This document shows, piece after piece, positions 42,952 to 51,489 of a DNA stretch of 64,000 nucleotides. Every line of letters begins with the position of its first letter. The stretch's first letter is position 1. Under the pieces are notes generated by a model, which saw nothing but the letters and a program-made list of their open reading frames with translations, made no database searches and was not told the DNA's origin. The position numbers and the translations under genes were made by a program. Origin of the DNA: JANLVI01 sp031363915 (GTDB lineage: Bacteria > Vulcanimicrobiota > Vulcanimicrobiia > Vulcanimicrobiales > Vulcanimicrobiaceae); contig JANLVI010000012.1 of the NCBI GenBank assembly GCA_031363915.1, forward strand, positions 124,001 through 188,000. The letters run 5' to 3'.

Positions 42952-44684
42952 GGGCGCCGCGCGAGCGCTACCGCCGACCACTCGCCCAAGGTCGTCCCGT
43001 TGTCTTCGAATGTCACCGTAAAACGATCGGGCAGGCGCGGACCAGAGAATTCCAGGATCGTCCAATCGGGCGTAGCGGTGACGGGTAGATGTTGTGTCCA
43101 CGTGGTCGTTTCGTCCGCGATGTCTATGCGCTGGCCCGCATCGCCTGGTCCCGTGCGGAAGAGCACGCGATCACCGCGGTGCAGTTGCAATTGGAGAATG
43201 CCGGTGTCGGCGTCGCTGTTTCGCCACGAGCCAATCACGGTTAAGCCCGACGGATGCGATCGTTGGAAATCGCTGCCCAGCCACGAATTCTTCTCGATTG
43301 CCGCGGTCGAGGCGATCGTCGTCGTATCGATGTGCCCCGCATCGACGGGGATGGCAACAAACAGCGCCTCGGGTCGAAGCGACGGGATAAGGCGTACGAT
43401 TGCATCGCGTGCTACGAGTTCCCGGCAGCGCGCGCCGGTGATCGCGAGCGACCATGCCGACGACGAATTACCATCGTATTGAACCGGCAAGCGGTAGGGC
43501 TGCGTGTCGCCGATGACCGTGCACTGCCCGAGGCTCGCGGTCCAACTGAGATCGTCTTGCGATCGGCTCAAAATGGGGAGTGCCGTTAGGCAGCCGAGGG
43601 CAAGAAAAGCGGTCGCGGTTATGCGAATTGCGGGCCGGCGCGCCGTGCAAGCGATGTGAACGAGGAACCAGCCCTCGAAAACAAACGGATAGAAAAAATA
43701 TCTCGGACCCCCGCCGACAGGGTCGAGTATCGAGACACTGACACGTGCTGCAGAGAGTGCGATCGAACCGAACCAGAGATAGAGCAGGCAGAGGAGACTT
43801 TCGAAAGACTGCCGTTCCTCGCGAACCGCGGCGACGACGAACGCAAGTGTCGCAAAGCCGGCGAGTGCAAGAACGATTGCGTGTAGTCCGGCGTTTACGC
43901 GGGCGAGGTTGCCGAGGATGTAATTGCCCAGAAAAACCGCCTGGGCTGTGAGTACATTGCCCAGATCGAGCAGGCTCTTTTCCGGTGCAACGTGCTGCGA
44001 ACGGAGCACCGCGATTTGGATCGCGACACAAATCGAGGCGAATGCGAACGTCCAGCGTTCGGCTCGACTCGTGCGGTCGACGATGAGCCGGTACGCGAAG
44101 AGCGGCCACGCGAGGAGAATCACCGGCGACGAAAGTCCGCCGATAACGACGAAAGCGTTCCGCCAGCGCTGTGCACCGGCACCGCGCTCCCAGAGCGTCG
44201 CGAGAACGATTAGAAGCCCCGCCCACCAGAACGTATAAAGCGGCAATCCAAACACTTCGGGATCGGACGGCACGAGCAGCGTTGCGAAGGCAAGTAGTGG
44301 TCCGCCGCGTATGCGAATCGGCGCGACAGCGATCGCGACGGCGACGAGCACGATGAAGAGCCATGCGAAAATCGTACTCAGGATCGGATAGTAAACCGGG
44401 GAAATCGCGAATGCGGCGAGCGAGATAAATCGCGCCACACCGACGAGGTAGCCGGCAAGCGGATCGAAGACGGTCGAGTAGCCGACATCGATAAAGCCGC
44501 GTAGAACTGCCGATCCGTCTTCGTCCCAGACTTGCGGTGAAATAAGTTGCTGCCAACGACGGGCAAAGAGGAGCACGAAAAAGGCGAGAGCCCAAAGCGC
44601 CGTTCGCTCACGCGTGCCGACCGTCGCAAGGCGGGATAGCCACCTAACCGTAACCGCGGGACGTGATTCACCCGATGGGCTCAA
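42948..44684 (-). CDS. GT-C-like polytopic membrane protein with exported C-terminal domain
   Basis: A 578-residue protein with about ten transmembrane helices up to residue 380 and a C-terminal extracytoplasmic beta-rich region of about 190 residues. The first external loop contains VWDEDGSAVLRGF, an acidic motif typical of lipid-phosphate-sugar-dependent GT-C transferases. No close named family is recognised. It is convergent with the small secreted gene, the two stops sharing CTAA at 42948-42951. ATG/GTG start at 44684; about 48 bases separate it from the CBM-like gene upstream on the same strand. Confidence 0.7.
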   Translation of the reverse strand: MSPSGESRPAVTVRWLSRLATVGTRERTALWALAFFVLLFARRWQQLISPQVWDEDGSAVLRGFIDVGYSTVFDPLAGYLVGVARFISLAAFAISPVYYPILSTIFAWLFIVLVAVAIAVAPIRIRGGPLLAFATLLVPSDPEVFGLPLYTFWWAGLLIVLATLWERGAGAQRWRNAFVVIGGLSSPVILLAWPLFAYRLIVDRTSRAERWTFAFASICVAIQIAVLRSQHVAPEKSLLDLGNVLTAQAVFLGNYILGNLARVNAGLHAIVLALAGFATLAFVVAAVREERQSFESLLCLLYLWFGSIALSAARVSVSILDPVGGGPRYFFYPFVFEGWFLVHIACTARRPAIRITATAFLALGCLTALPILSRSQDDLSWTASLGQCTVIGDTQPYRLPVQYDGNSSSAWSLAITGARCRELVARDAIVRLIPSLRPEALFVAIPVDAGHIDTTTIASTAAIEKNSWLGSDFQRSHPSGLTVIGSWRNSDADTGILQLQLHRGDRVLFRTGPGDAGQRIDIADETTTWTQHLPVTATPDWTILEFSGPRLPDRFTVTFEDNGTTLGEWSAVALARRP

Positions 44685-44732
44685 AACATTTGCGCCTTTC
44701 GTACGGCGGGAGCGAAAGTCCCGGGTATCGCG

Positions 44733-45374
44733 CTATGGCAGGTCGGCCCACGAAGCGACGTTGTCGTTCGTGCGCTTTGGCGTATCGGCGAGGACCGTAT
44801 GGGCGGGGACACCGCCGCCTGCCCCGTCGCGTTCGCCGTTTGCAGAGCTGCCGCGCGTAAAACGGTAAACGAGCGTCGAGCCGCGCGCGATCGGCACATC
44901 GATCGACCAGTGCAGTGGATCGGTGCGGTTCATACGCAGTTCCGCTGCGGCAAATCCCGTCCGGTCCGTACTGAGATAGACGTCGTCGCCGCTCGGCGTG
45001 CGTGGCGGAACGGCGACGACGATCGTGAGCGTAAGCCGATCGGCACCCTGCTGCGCGCCGGGCCGCGCGGCGATTGCGAACGTCGTCGGCGAAAGATCGG
45101 CAAGTGCCGTTAGATGCGAGTGTCGCGGCTGCGCGAGTGCGATCGATGTGACGGCACCGCTTTCGTCGAGCCTTAGATAAACGGTGCGACCGAAGGCGCG
45201 TGCGTCGAGCGGCGCTTGGAATTCCGGCGAGCGCCGCAGCGTCGCCCCCCCCTCGAGCATAACCGCCGTCGCGCTGATTCCGAGCAGCGTGCTGCGATAA
45301 ACCGGCGGCTCGTCCGCTCGAGCGGCGGCGGCGAGCGTGGTAAACGCGAGGACGAGCGCGCCGGCGGTTCTCAT
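44733..45374 (-). CDS. Secreted CBM20/48-like domain protein, module copy B
   Basis: A 213-residue protein with a signal peptide (residues 1-20, ending ARADE). The C-terminal 95 residues contain DDVYLSTDRTGF, a Leu-rich strand and GSTLVYRFTRGSSANGE, the pattern of starch-binding-like (CBM20/48-like) beta-sandwich domains. It is clearly homologous to the larger protein at 46974-47867 (shared VYxxTD, YRxTRGS and a final Trp), but the N-terminal part is shorter. ATG 45374 overlaps the preceding LptD-like gene as ATGA. Inference: a periplasmic glycan- or LPS-binding partner of that barrel. Confidence 0.75.
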   Translation of the reverse strand: MRTAGALVLAFTTLAAAARADEPPVYRSTLLGISATAVMLEGGATLRRSPEFQAPLDARAFGRTVYLRLDESGAVTSIALAQPRHSHLTALADLSPTTFAIAARPGAQQGADRLTLTIVVAVPPRTPSGDDVYLSTDRTGFAAAELRMNRTDPLHWSIDVPIARGSTLVYRFTRGSSANGERDGAGGGVPAHTVLADTPKRTNDNVASWADLP

Positions 45375-46972
45375 GGCGTCACGCTCAAATACCAGCGCGA
45401 AAATGTTAGGCCGCCCCAGCCGAATTGATCGCTGCGGCCGAGCGCAATCCCAAGATTGGGGATCGGTCGGAAACGCACGTCGAGCCGCGCGACCGTCAGC
45501 GGTCGCCCATAGCCGTTGAATTGCGGGAAATCGTTCGTGCGCGTGAGGTTCAGCCGCAGGTCCGTCGACGGGCGCGGCGTGACGTAGAGGTCGAGCGTGT
45601 AGGTGCGCGCGGTAGAGAATCCCCGGTATGCATCGGCACCGAACCACGTGCTGCCGTTCGGCAAGATCGCCGGCGTCGGTGGAAAGAATTTTAGCTGTGC
45701 CGCGCCGTAGTTGTCGTCGAAAAAGTTCGCCGAGACGCTGGCATTTCCGAAGAGCGCGCTGCTAAAGCGTTTGGAGATCGTCGCGGTCCCGCCGAGGGAA
45801 TTGCGCGTCCGCGGGTAGGCGTACCACGTTTGGGTGTCCGTAAGCGTGGCGCTGGCATTGGTTCCAAAGGGACCGTGCACGAGCGGCGAGGCGACGTCCG
45901 CTTCGAGCGAGGTGCGGAAGAGCAGCGGGTAGTTGAGCGGCTCGCCCGTTCGGTTGAGTTCGCCGAACGGATTGTGATCGAGTCCGTACGTGCCGCGCAG
46001 TCGATACGTCGCGCCCGCGAACAGCGGCCGGTCGCGCGTGCGAAGGCTCGTCTCGACCGTACCGCTCGCTCCCGCTTGTGCGACATCGAGCCGCCCGTAC
46101 ATGCCTCCGACTTCGGCGTTGAATGCGTAGTGCGCGATGGTGAGCCCGTACGCGCGCGTCGTGTCGAGCGACTGGGTGAGCCGGTCGCTCATCCGCTGAT
46201 ATGCCGAGAGGCCAAGCGTCTGCGCGACGCGCGCCGGAGCATCGATCGCCACGACCGCGTAGGCGCGATCGCCGTCGACGAGATGCTCGTCGAACGCGAC
46301 GACACCGCCGGTGCCCTCGAGATAACGGACGTGCGCTGCGAGCAGCGCGTTTTTTCCGCCAGCAACATTGAGCGGCTGATCGAAGGTCGCCGCAGGCAGC
46401 GTCGAGGTTGTGAGATTCGGGTTCGCGGCGAGCGAATAGAGAAAGGTCGGCGCCGGCGGTGCGAAGAGATTGCTCGGAAACGCCGCAGGCGTTAGGCGGA
46501 GGTTTGCGTGCGCGCTCAGGATCGCGTGACGCGCGCGGATGTACGGCGAGCGTCCGTCGAACGCCGTTACCGCAAACGCGTCGCCCGTCGGCAACGCATC
46601 GAGCGGATGGTCTTCCGAAGGATCGAGGTGGGCGAGTGCGAGCACCCGGGGCGTGTCGTCGCCGGTGATTCCCATACCGGTCAAGGTATCGATGTCGACC
46701 GCTAGGGTCGCGAACGCGCGCTCGCTGGCGCCTTCACGTAGATGCACGTCGCCGCCGAAGACGGCGCGATCGTGATAGACATCGATATACGCGTAATCGG
46801 AGACGATCGTCCGATCGCTGATTTTTGCTACGACGCGATCGTGTGCGACGAGCGCGAGGACGTCACTGTAAAAATCGAGCGTTCCCGCGCGCACGTCGAG
46901 CGTCGCGCGCGCATCGGCCCGTGTTGTGAGGGCACACAGGAGCAAGGCGAACACCGCGAACGCCCGCTTCAT
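45371..46972 (-). CDS. LptD/OstA-like outer membrane protein, module copy B
   Basis: A 533-residue exported protein: signal peptide (residues 1-22), an OstA/LptA-like domain of short repeated beta-strands (TLDVRAGTLDFYSDVLAL, SDYAYIDVYHDRAVFGGDV) to about residue 100, then a beta-barrel region of alternating aromatic and polar residues to the end (...FSRWYLSVTP). The layout fits LptD-type LPS insertion proteins but at a reduced size (E. coli LptD is 784 residues). It starts one base after copy A's CBM-like gene and overlaps copy B's CBM-like gene as ATGA. Cysteines of the classic LptD disulfides are not evident. Confidence 0.72.
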   Translation of the reverse strand: MKRAFAVFALLLCALTTRADARATLDVRAGTLDFYSDVLALVAHDRVVAKISDRTIVSDYAYIDVYHDRAVFGGDVHLREGASERAFATLAVDIDTLTGMGITGDDTPRVLALAHLDPSEDHPLDALPTGDAFAVTAFDGRSPYIRARHAILSAHANLRLTPAAFPSNLFAPPAPTFLYSLAANPNLTTSTLPAATFDQPLNVAGGKNALLAAHVRYLEGTGGVVAFDEHLVDGDRAYAVVAIDAPARVAQTLGLSAYQRMSDRLTQSLDTTRAYGLTIAHYAFNAEVGGMYGRLDVAQAGASGTVETSLRTRDRPLFAGATYRLRGTYGLDHNPFGELNRTGEPLNYPLLFRTSLEADVASPLVHGPFGTNASATLTDTQTWYAYPRTRNSLGGTATISKRFSSALFGNASVSANFFDDNYGAAQLKFFPPTPAILPNGSTWFGADAYRGFSTARTYTLDLYVTPRPSTDLRLNLTRTNDFPQFNGYGRPLTVARLDVRFRPIPNLGIALGRSDQFGWGGLTFSRWYLSVTP

Positions 46973-46973
46973 G

Positions 46974-47867
46974 TTAGTGCGGTTTCGGCGGTTTCGGAGT
47001 CGAACCGGCTGGCAGCGAGGGAAAGGGGTTGACCTGGAAGGGCGTGGGGATATTGCCCGGTCCGATGTTGCGCTGACCGGGGTCGAGCGGATTTTCGTCT
47101 GACCAGCGCGTTACGATCGCGCGCTCCGCTTGCGAGTCGACTTCTTTGACGTCGACTTGGTGCGGCGCGGGTTCGAGTCCGTCTCGACCGCGCTCGACCG
47201 AATTCCACGAACCGCGCGTAACGCGATAAGCAAACTTCGTACCGGAGGCGAGCTTACGGATGACGCGGTAGTGCAATGCGTCGAACCGATCCATATGAAT
47301 GGCGCGCGGATCCCAATTGCTGTAGTCGGTTGCGACGTAGACTTGATCGCTGTACGGCGTCGATGCCGGGACTTCGACTGTGAACACAACGAGCACCGGT
47401 TTCCCCGTGAGGCCCTTGCGGCCGATTAATTCGGGATTGACCACGGGTTTGGACTGCGCGATTGCAAATTGCTTGACTTCCTCGAAGCTCTTCTCACCTG
47501 CGATCCGTTTCTTCGCGAGAGCCATTTCTGTTACGACACCCGAGGTCGTGTCAAAATCGAGCCGCACGTACATGCGCGTTTGTGGGGTCACCGTCGTGGG
47601 TTGTCCGGTTTCGGCGTCCACGATGCGCACGACCGGCGCGAGTTTGAACGCATCGCCGGTCGTCAGGAAAACGTAGCCGTTCTGGACGTCGAGGAGCTGT
47701 CCGGCAAAGCGTAAGAGCCCACCGATGACTTGGGTCGGAGCTTGCGACTGGAGAGGCGCTGCGCTTTGCGCAGTCGTTGTCTGCGCGTGCACGACGCTGG
47801 TTGCCGTGAGGACTGCCGTCAGTGCGGCGATAGCGAGGAGCGCGGAGCGCGAGCGGGGCGTCATCAT
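46974..47867 (-). CDS. Secreted CBM20/48-like domain protein, module copy A
   Basis: A 297-residue protein with a signal peptide (MTPRSRSALLAIAALTAVL..., cleaved near VVHAQ). Residues 50-150 form a beta-rich region with VRLDFDTTSGVVTEMAL. Residues 165-265 form the CBM20/48-like domain (DQVYVATDYSNWDPRA, FAYRVTRGSWNSVERGRDG), and the tail is Pro-rich. The TRGSWxxVE motif is typical of this fold. ATG 47867 overlaps the stop of copy A LptD-like gene as ATGA (a second ATG follows at once). The product is paralogous to the protein at 44733-45374. Confidence 0.78.
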   Translation of the reverse strand: MMTPRSRSALLAIAALTAVLTATSVVHAQTTTAQSAAPLQSQAPTQVIGGLLRFAGQLLDVQNGYVFLTTGDAFKLAPVVRIVDAETGQPTTVTPQTRMYVRLDFDTTSGVVTEMALAKKRIAGEKSFEEVKQFAIAQSKPVVNPELIGRKGLTGKPVLVVFTVEVPASTPYSDQVYVATDYSNWDPRAIHMDRFDALHYRVIRKLASGTKFAYRVTRGSWNSVERGRDGLEPAPHQVDVKEVDSQAERAIVTRWSDENPLDPGQRNIGPGNIPTPFQVNPFPSLPAGSTPKPPKPH

Positions 47868-49555
47868 GGTGCGAATTGTACCGTCGTTTGGGGCGAAAGG
47901 CGTTGATTTGCGAAATTGAAGAAATACGAGCGCGAGACGTCCATGAGGACGTGCGGCGAGAGCCGGATGCGCACGTCGCCGGCGAGCGAGTATGGCGGGC
48001 TGCCGTAAACGAATGGAACTTGCGTCGGCGTATCCCACTCCCGTCGCGCTTGGAGGTTGAGTGCGAAGTCGGGGTTCGGTGTGAAGACGAAGCCGCCGAT
48101 GAGCGCGCGACTGGTGGTCAAGCCGCGGAAGGCGGCAAACCCAGGATCAGCTGGGATATTGTTGGTCGGAAAAAACTCGAGCTGACGTGCGCCGTAGTAA
48201 AGGCCCGTATTGTTGACGTTATACGCGAGCGAAAAATTGAGTTTCGTCGAGTACGACTTATTGGCCGAGAGCGTCGTCGAGGCGTTGTCTTGGTAGACCG
48301 GCAGCGAATAGTGTCGGCGCGAACGATCGAACGAGGCGTTGAAATTGATATTGCCCGGAAGCCTGATATTTGGCGTGATGAGCGTGAAGCCCGCGACGTT
48401 GTACCAGAGCGTGTTGATCGGCGTCTGTTGTGCGCCGAACGTCTCGACGCTGTAGCTGTTGTGCGCCATGCCCACGCCGAGCCGGTAGGCAAATTGGATC
48501 GGCGTTCCGGCGATGAGCGTGTTGGAATGCGTGAGGCCCATTTGAAACTCGAACGGATGCTGGTCGGCGAGCGGATTGAAGTCGTGGTGCGAGTCGGCCG
48601 GAATGACGCTCGTGTTGAACTGATTCACGTTGATGCCGAGCGACGTGCGATTTTTACCCAAGGTCGCCTGGAGGTTCGAGAAGACGGTCGCGACGTCGGG
48701 TTTGCTGATCACGTGCTGATAGACGCTTTCCTGTTCGAAGAGGCGCGTCTCGAAGTGCGGCGACCATTTTCTGAACCCGATCGCGTTATACTGGCGCTGC
48801 GGCCGATTGAGCGGGTCGGCAGAGAGCACGATGTAGTCTTTATCCCATACGAAGTGCTGATCGAGTGCGAGGTACGCACCGAAGAGCTGATCGTAGCGCA
48901 GATGAAACGTCGAGACGCTCGTGCGCGAGCCGTGATAGGGAAGGCCCACGTCGCTGATCGCGCCGGCAAAGGCGTTCTGCGAGAAGTTGGGATTGGCCGA
49001 GAAGACCAGATCGTAACCCGGAATCGGAACGTAGACCCCAAGAGCCAGAATGCTGCCCGGACTGAATTGCACCATCTGGCGCGGGATGATCGTCGCGGCG
49101 TTCGCGCGGATGAACGGCCGATCGGCGCTTACGTCGGGGAGAAAAAAAGCGTCACCCGGTTGGACGCGGCCTTTTTGCGGGTGGGCGTAGTCGCTGCCGA
49201 AGAACGTCCAGCGATCGGGGTCCGTGAAGGCCGGCAGAAAGAACGACTCATCGAGATCGGGGTAGCCGGCCCAAGCCGCTCCACGCTGGTCGATCCCCGG
49301 CCCGACGACGTGAACGCCGCCCGCGATCAAGAAGCGATTGAGCTTCAGATCCATCGAAAAGGTATTGCCCGTAATCACCGTGCCGTCGGAGAGCCGGGCC
49401 CGCACGCTCCCGTCCGCTGTAACGATGAAGCGGTTGCTAAAGTAACGGACCGACTGCGCGTTCAGATCCACGGTCCGGGTGACGGCCCCGGCGGGAGCGA
49501 TCCCGGCGGCGAGCGCGAGCGCGAACGCGGCGATGACTACACGGCGAATGGGCAT
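47864..49555 (-). CDS. LptD/OstA-like outer membrane protein, module copy A
   Basis: A 563-residue exported protein. The signal peptide (residues 1-24, ending PAGA) is followed by an OstA/LptA-like domain to about residue 85 (VDLNAQSVRYFSNRFIVTAD, NTFSMDLKLNRFLIAGGVHV), a linker, then a long beta-barrel region with regular aromatic girdles. The protein resembles copy B in domain order but diverges strongly in sequence. ATG 49555 is chosen because 31 upstream codons are not signal-like. It heads the four-gene minus-strand cluster and diverges from deoB over 100 bases. Role: LPS or other amphipathic glycolipid insertion into the outer membrane, by homology only. Confidence 0.75.
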   Translation of the reverse strand: MPIRRVVIAAFALALAAGIAPAGAVTRTVDLNAQSVRYFSNRFIVTADGSVRARLSDGTVITGNTFSMDLKLNRFLIAGGVHVVGPGIDQRGAAWAGYPDLDESFFLPAFTDPDRWTFFGSDYAHPQKGRVQPGDAFFLPDVSADRPFIRANAATIIPRQMVQFSPGSILALGVYVPIPGYDLVFSANPNFSQNAFAGAISDVGLPYHGSRTSVSTFHLRYDQLFGAYLALDQHFVWDKDYIVLSADPLNRPQRQYNAIGFRKWSPHFETRLFEQESVYQHVISKPDVATVFSNLQATLGKNRTSLGINVNQFNTSVIPADSHHDFNPLADQHPFEFQMGLTHSNTLIAGTPIQFAYRLGVGMAHNSYSVETFGAQQTPINTLWYNVAGFTLITPNIRLPGNINFNASFDRSRRHYSLPVYQDNASTTLSANKSYSTKLNFSLAYNVNNTGLYYGARQLEFFPTNNIPADPGFAAFRGLTTSRALIGGFVFTPNPDFALNLQARREWDTPTQVPFVYGSPPYSLAGDVRIRLSPHVLMDVSRSYFFNFANQRLSPQTTVQFAP

Positions 49556-49655
49556 TCTGCTTTCTGAAACGGTGACCGGCGCGCTTTCATCGCCATGGGG
49601 GAGCGGTCCCGCCCGGGAGGCGCGCTTCGTCGGCCGTGCGAACCGCAAATTTCGT

Positions 49656-50786
49656 ATGCCTCGCGTGATCGTGTGTGTTTTAGACTCCGGGGGAGTCGGC
49701 GCTCTGCCCGACGCCGGAACCTACGGCGACACGGGCAACGCGAATACCCTCGCGAACGTCGCCGAGCGACTCGGCGGCCTGCGTTTGCCGAATTTCGCCG
49801 AACTTGGGCTCGGCCGCATTACATCGATACGCGGTGTTTTTGCCCCGGAGTCTGCGCATGCGAGGGTCGGTCGTCTTGCCGAGCGATCGAAAGGGAAGGA
49901 CACGATTACGGGCCACTGGGAAATGGCGGGCATTATCACCGATGTCCCGTTTCCGACGTACGCGCACGGCTTCCCACCGGATGTCGTCGACGCATTTACC
50001 GCAATTGTCGGCAAGCCGCCGCTGGCGAACGTCCCGGCGTCCGGCACGGAAATTATCGCGCAACTCGGCGAGGAACATCAGCGCACGGGGAGGCCGATCC
50101 TTTACACGTCGGCGGACTCTGTTTTTCAAGTCGCTGCTCACGAGTCGACCGTGCCGCTCGCGCAGCTCTACGCCTGGTGCGAGGCTGCGCGCGCCATGCT
50201 CGTCGCACCGCACAATGTCAATCGCGTGATCGCGCGCCCGTTCGTCGGCATTCCCGGCGCGTACGAGCGTACGGCTAATCGCCGCGACTACGCCATCGAA
50301 CCGCCGCCATGCGTGCTCGATCGGATGGCCGCTCACAACGTCCCCGTGCACGCGATCGGCAAAATTTGTGACATCTACTGCGGGCACGGCATCACTACAT
50401 CCGACCGCGTCCCCGACAACGCGGCGGCGATTAACAAAAGCCTCGAACGTCTCGCGGCCCTCGAAACGGGCTTCGTGTTCGTCAATTTGAACGATTTCGA
50501 TTCGAAGTACGGCCATCGTCGAGACGTGCGCGGGTACGGCGCCGCGCTCGAAGCGCTCGATGCACGGGTGCCCGAATTGCTCGCGGCGCTCCGTGCGGGC
50601 GATCGGCTGATCTTTACTGCCGATCACGGCTGCGACCCGACGCAGCCGGGTACCGACCATACGCGCGAATACGTGCCGTTTCTCGAGGTCGGTCCCGACC
50701 TTTTGCCCGAGGATCTTGGAACCATCGCCGGCCTCGACTACGTCGGCGCATGCGTTGAAGCGACGCTGCTGGGGTCGCGCGTATGA
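49656..50786 (+). CDS. deoB: Phosphopentomutase
   Basis: A 376-residue alkaline-phosphatase-superfamily mutase converting (deoxy)ribose-1-phosphate to the 5-phosphate. Metal-binding motifs are visible: VCVLDSGGVGALPDA with the first aspartate, DTITGHWEMAG with the phosphorylated threonine, and FTADHGCDPTQPGTDHTRE near the C-terminus. ATG 49656 is the family start; upstream open frame overlaps the LptD-like gene antisense. The stop overlaps the sugar transferase start as ATGA. It links PNP and thymidine phosphorylase of this window to central carbon metabolism. Confidence 0.95.
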   Translation: MPRVIVCVLDSGGVGALPDAGTYGDTGNANTLANVAERLGGLRLPNFAELGLGRITSIRGVFAPESAHARVGRLAERSKGKDTITGHWEMAGIITDVPFPTYAHGFPPDVVDAFTAIVGKPPLANVPASGTEIIAQLGEEHQRTGRPILYTSADSVFQVAAHESTVPLAQLYAWCEAARAMLVAPHNVNRVIARPFVGIPGAYERTANRRDYAIEPPPCVLDRMAAHNVPVHAIGKICDIYCGHGITTSDRVPDNAAAINKSLERLAALETGFVFVNLNDFDSKYGHRRDVRGYGAALEALDARVPELLAALRAGDRLIFTADHGCDPTQPGTDHTREYVPFLEVGPDLLPEDLGTIAGLDYVGACVEATLLGSRV

Positions 50787-51442
50787 ACGTCGTTCCGCTC
50801 GCAGCGCGTGCGTCCGGCAGACGCGAACGCACGGTCCCGGCGCATTGGTATGCGCTCAAGCGCTCGCTCGATGTGATCGTCGGCGGTGCGGCTGCGATCG
50901 TCAGCCTTCCCATCGTGGCGATTGCTGCGCTTGGCATCGTCGTCGTCTCACCGGGCTCGCCGTTTTTCTTGCAGGAACGCGTCGGGCTCGACAGTCGACG
51001 ATTCAAGATGGTCAAGTTGCGCACCATGATCGTCGACGCCGAACGCTACGCCAAGGACGTCGAACATCTCAACGAAGTTCCGGGTCCCGTTTTCAAGATC
51101 AAACGCGACCCGCGCCTGCATCCGCTGGGCGCGCTGCTGCGCCGCACGAGCATCGATGAACTGCCCAACTTTTTCAACGTGTTGCGCGGGGAGATGGCGA
51201 TCGTCGGTCCGCGTCCACCGCTACCGAGCGAAGTCGAAAATTACGCGCCGGATGCGCTCGTGCGCTTGACGGTCAAGCCCGGCATCACGTGTCTCTGGCA
51301 GATCTCCGGCCGCTCCAACGTGCCCTTTCACGAGTGGGTCGAACTCGACCGCACGTATATTGAGACGTGGACGCCGCTCGGCGATCTTGGGATCATCTTG
51401 CGCACGATTCCCGCCGTACTGCGCGGAGTCGGCGCCCACTGA
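50783..51442 (+). CDS. Polyprenyl-phosphate sugar-1-phosphate transferase (WbaP/WcaJ-type)
   Basis: A 219-residue initiating transferase that loads the first sugar-1-phosphate onto undecaprenyl phosphate for polysaccharide synthesis. It has one N-terminal membrane hairpin (about residues 27-55), KMVKLRTMIVDAERYAKD, RTSIDELPNFFNVLRGEM and VGPRPPLPSEV, followed by PGITCLWQISGRSNVPF, the full bacterial sugar transferase domain. It lacks the extra membrane domain of long WbaP proteins. ATG 50783 overlaps deoB. It opens the surface polysaccharide locus. Confidence 0.94.
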   Translation: MNVVPLAARASGRRERTVPAHWYALKRSLDVIVGGAAAIVSLPIVAIAALGIVVVSPGSPFFLQERVGLDSRRFKMVKLRTMIVDAERYAKDVEHLNEVPGPVFKIKRDPRLHPLGALLRRTSIDELPNFFNVLRGEMAIVGPRPPLPSEVENYAPDALVRLTVKPGITCLWQISGRSNVPFHEWVELDRTYIETWTPLGDLGIILRTIPAVLRGVGAH

Positions 51443-51489
51443 ACCACGCCGCGACAATTGGGCTCTTCGGCCCGATCGTCATCGAACCG

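Noticed and set aside
47876..49567. 563-codon open frame on the plus strand opposite the LptD-like A gene
   Set aside because: Arg/Asp/Glu-rich low-complexity translation mirroring the codon structure of the minus-strand gene, which has a signal peptide and family features. High-GC antisense shadow.
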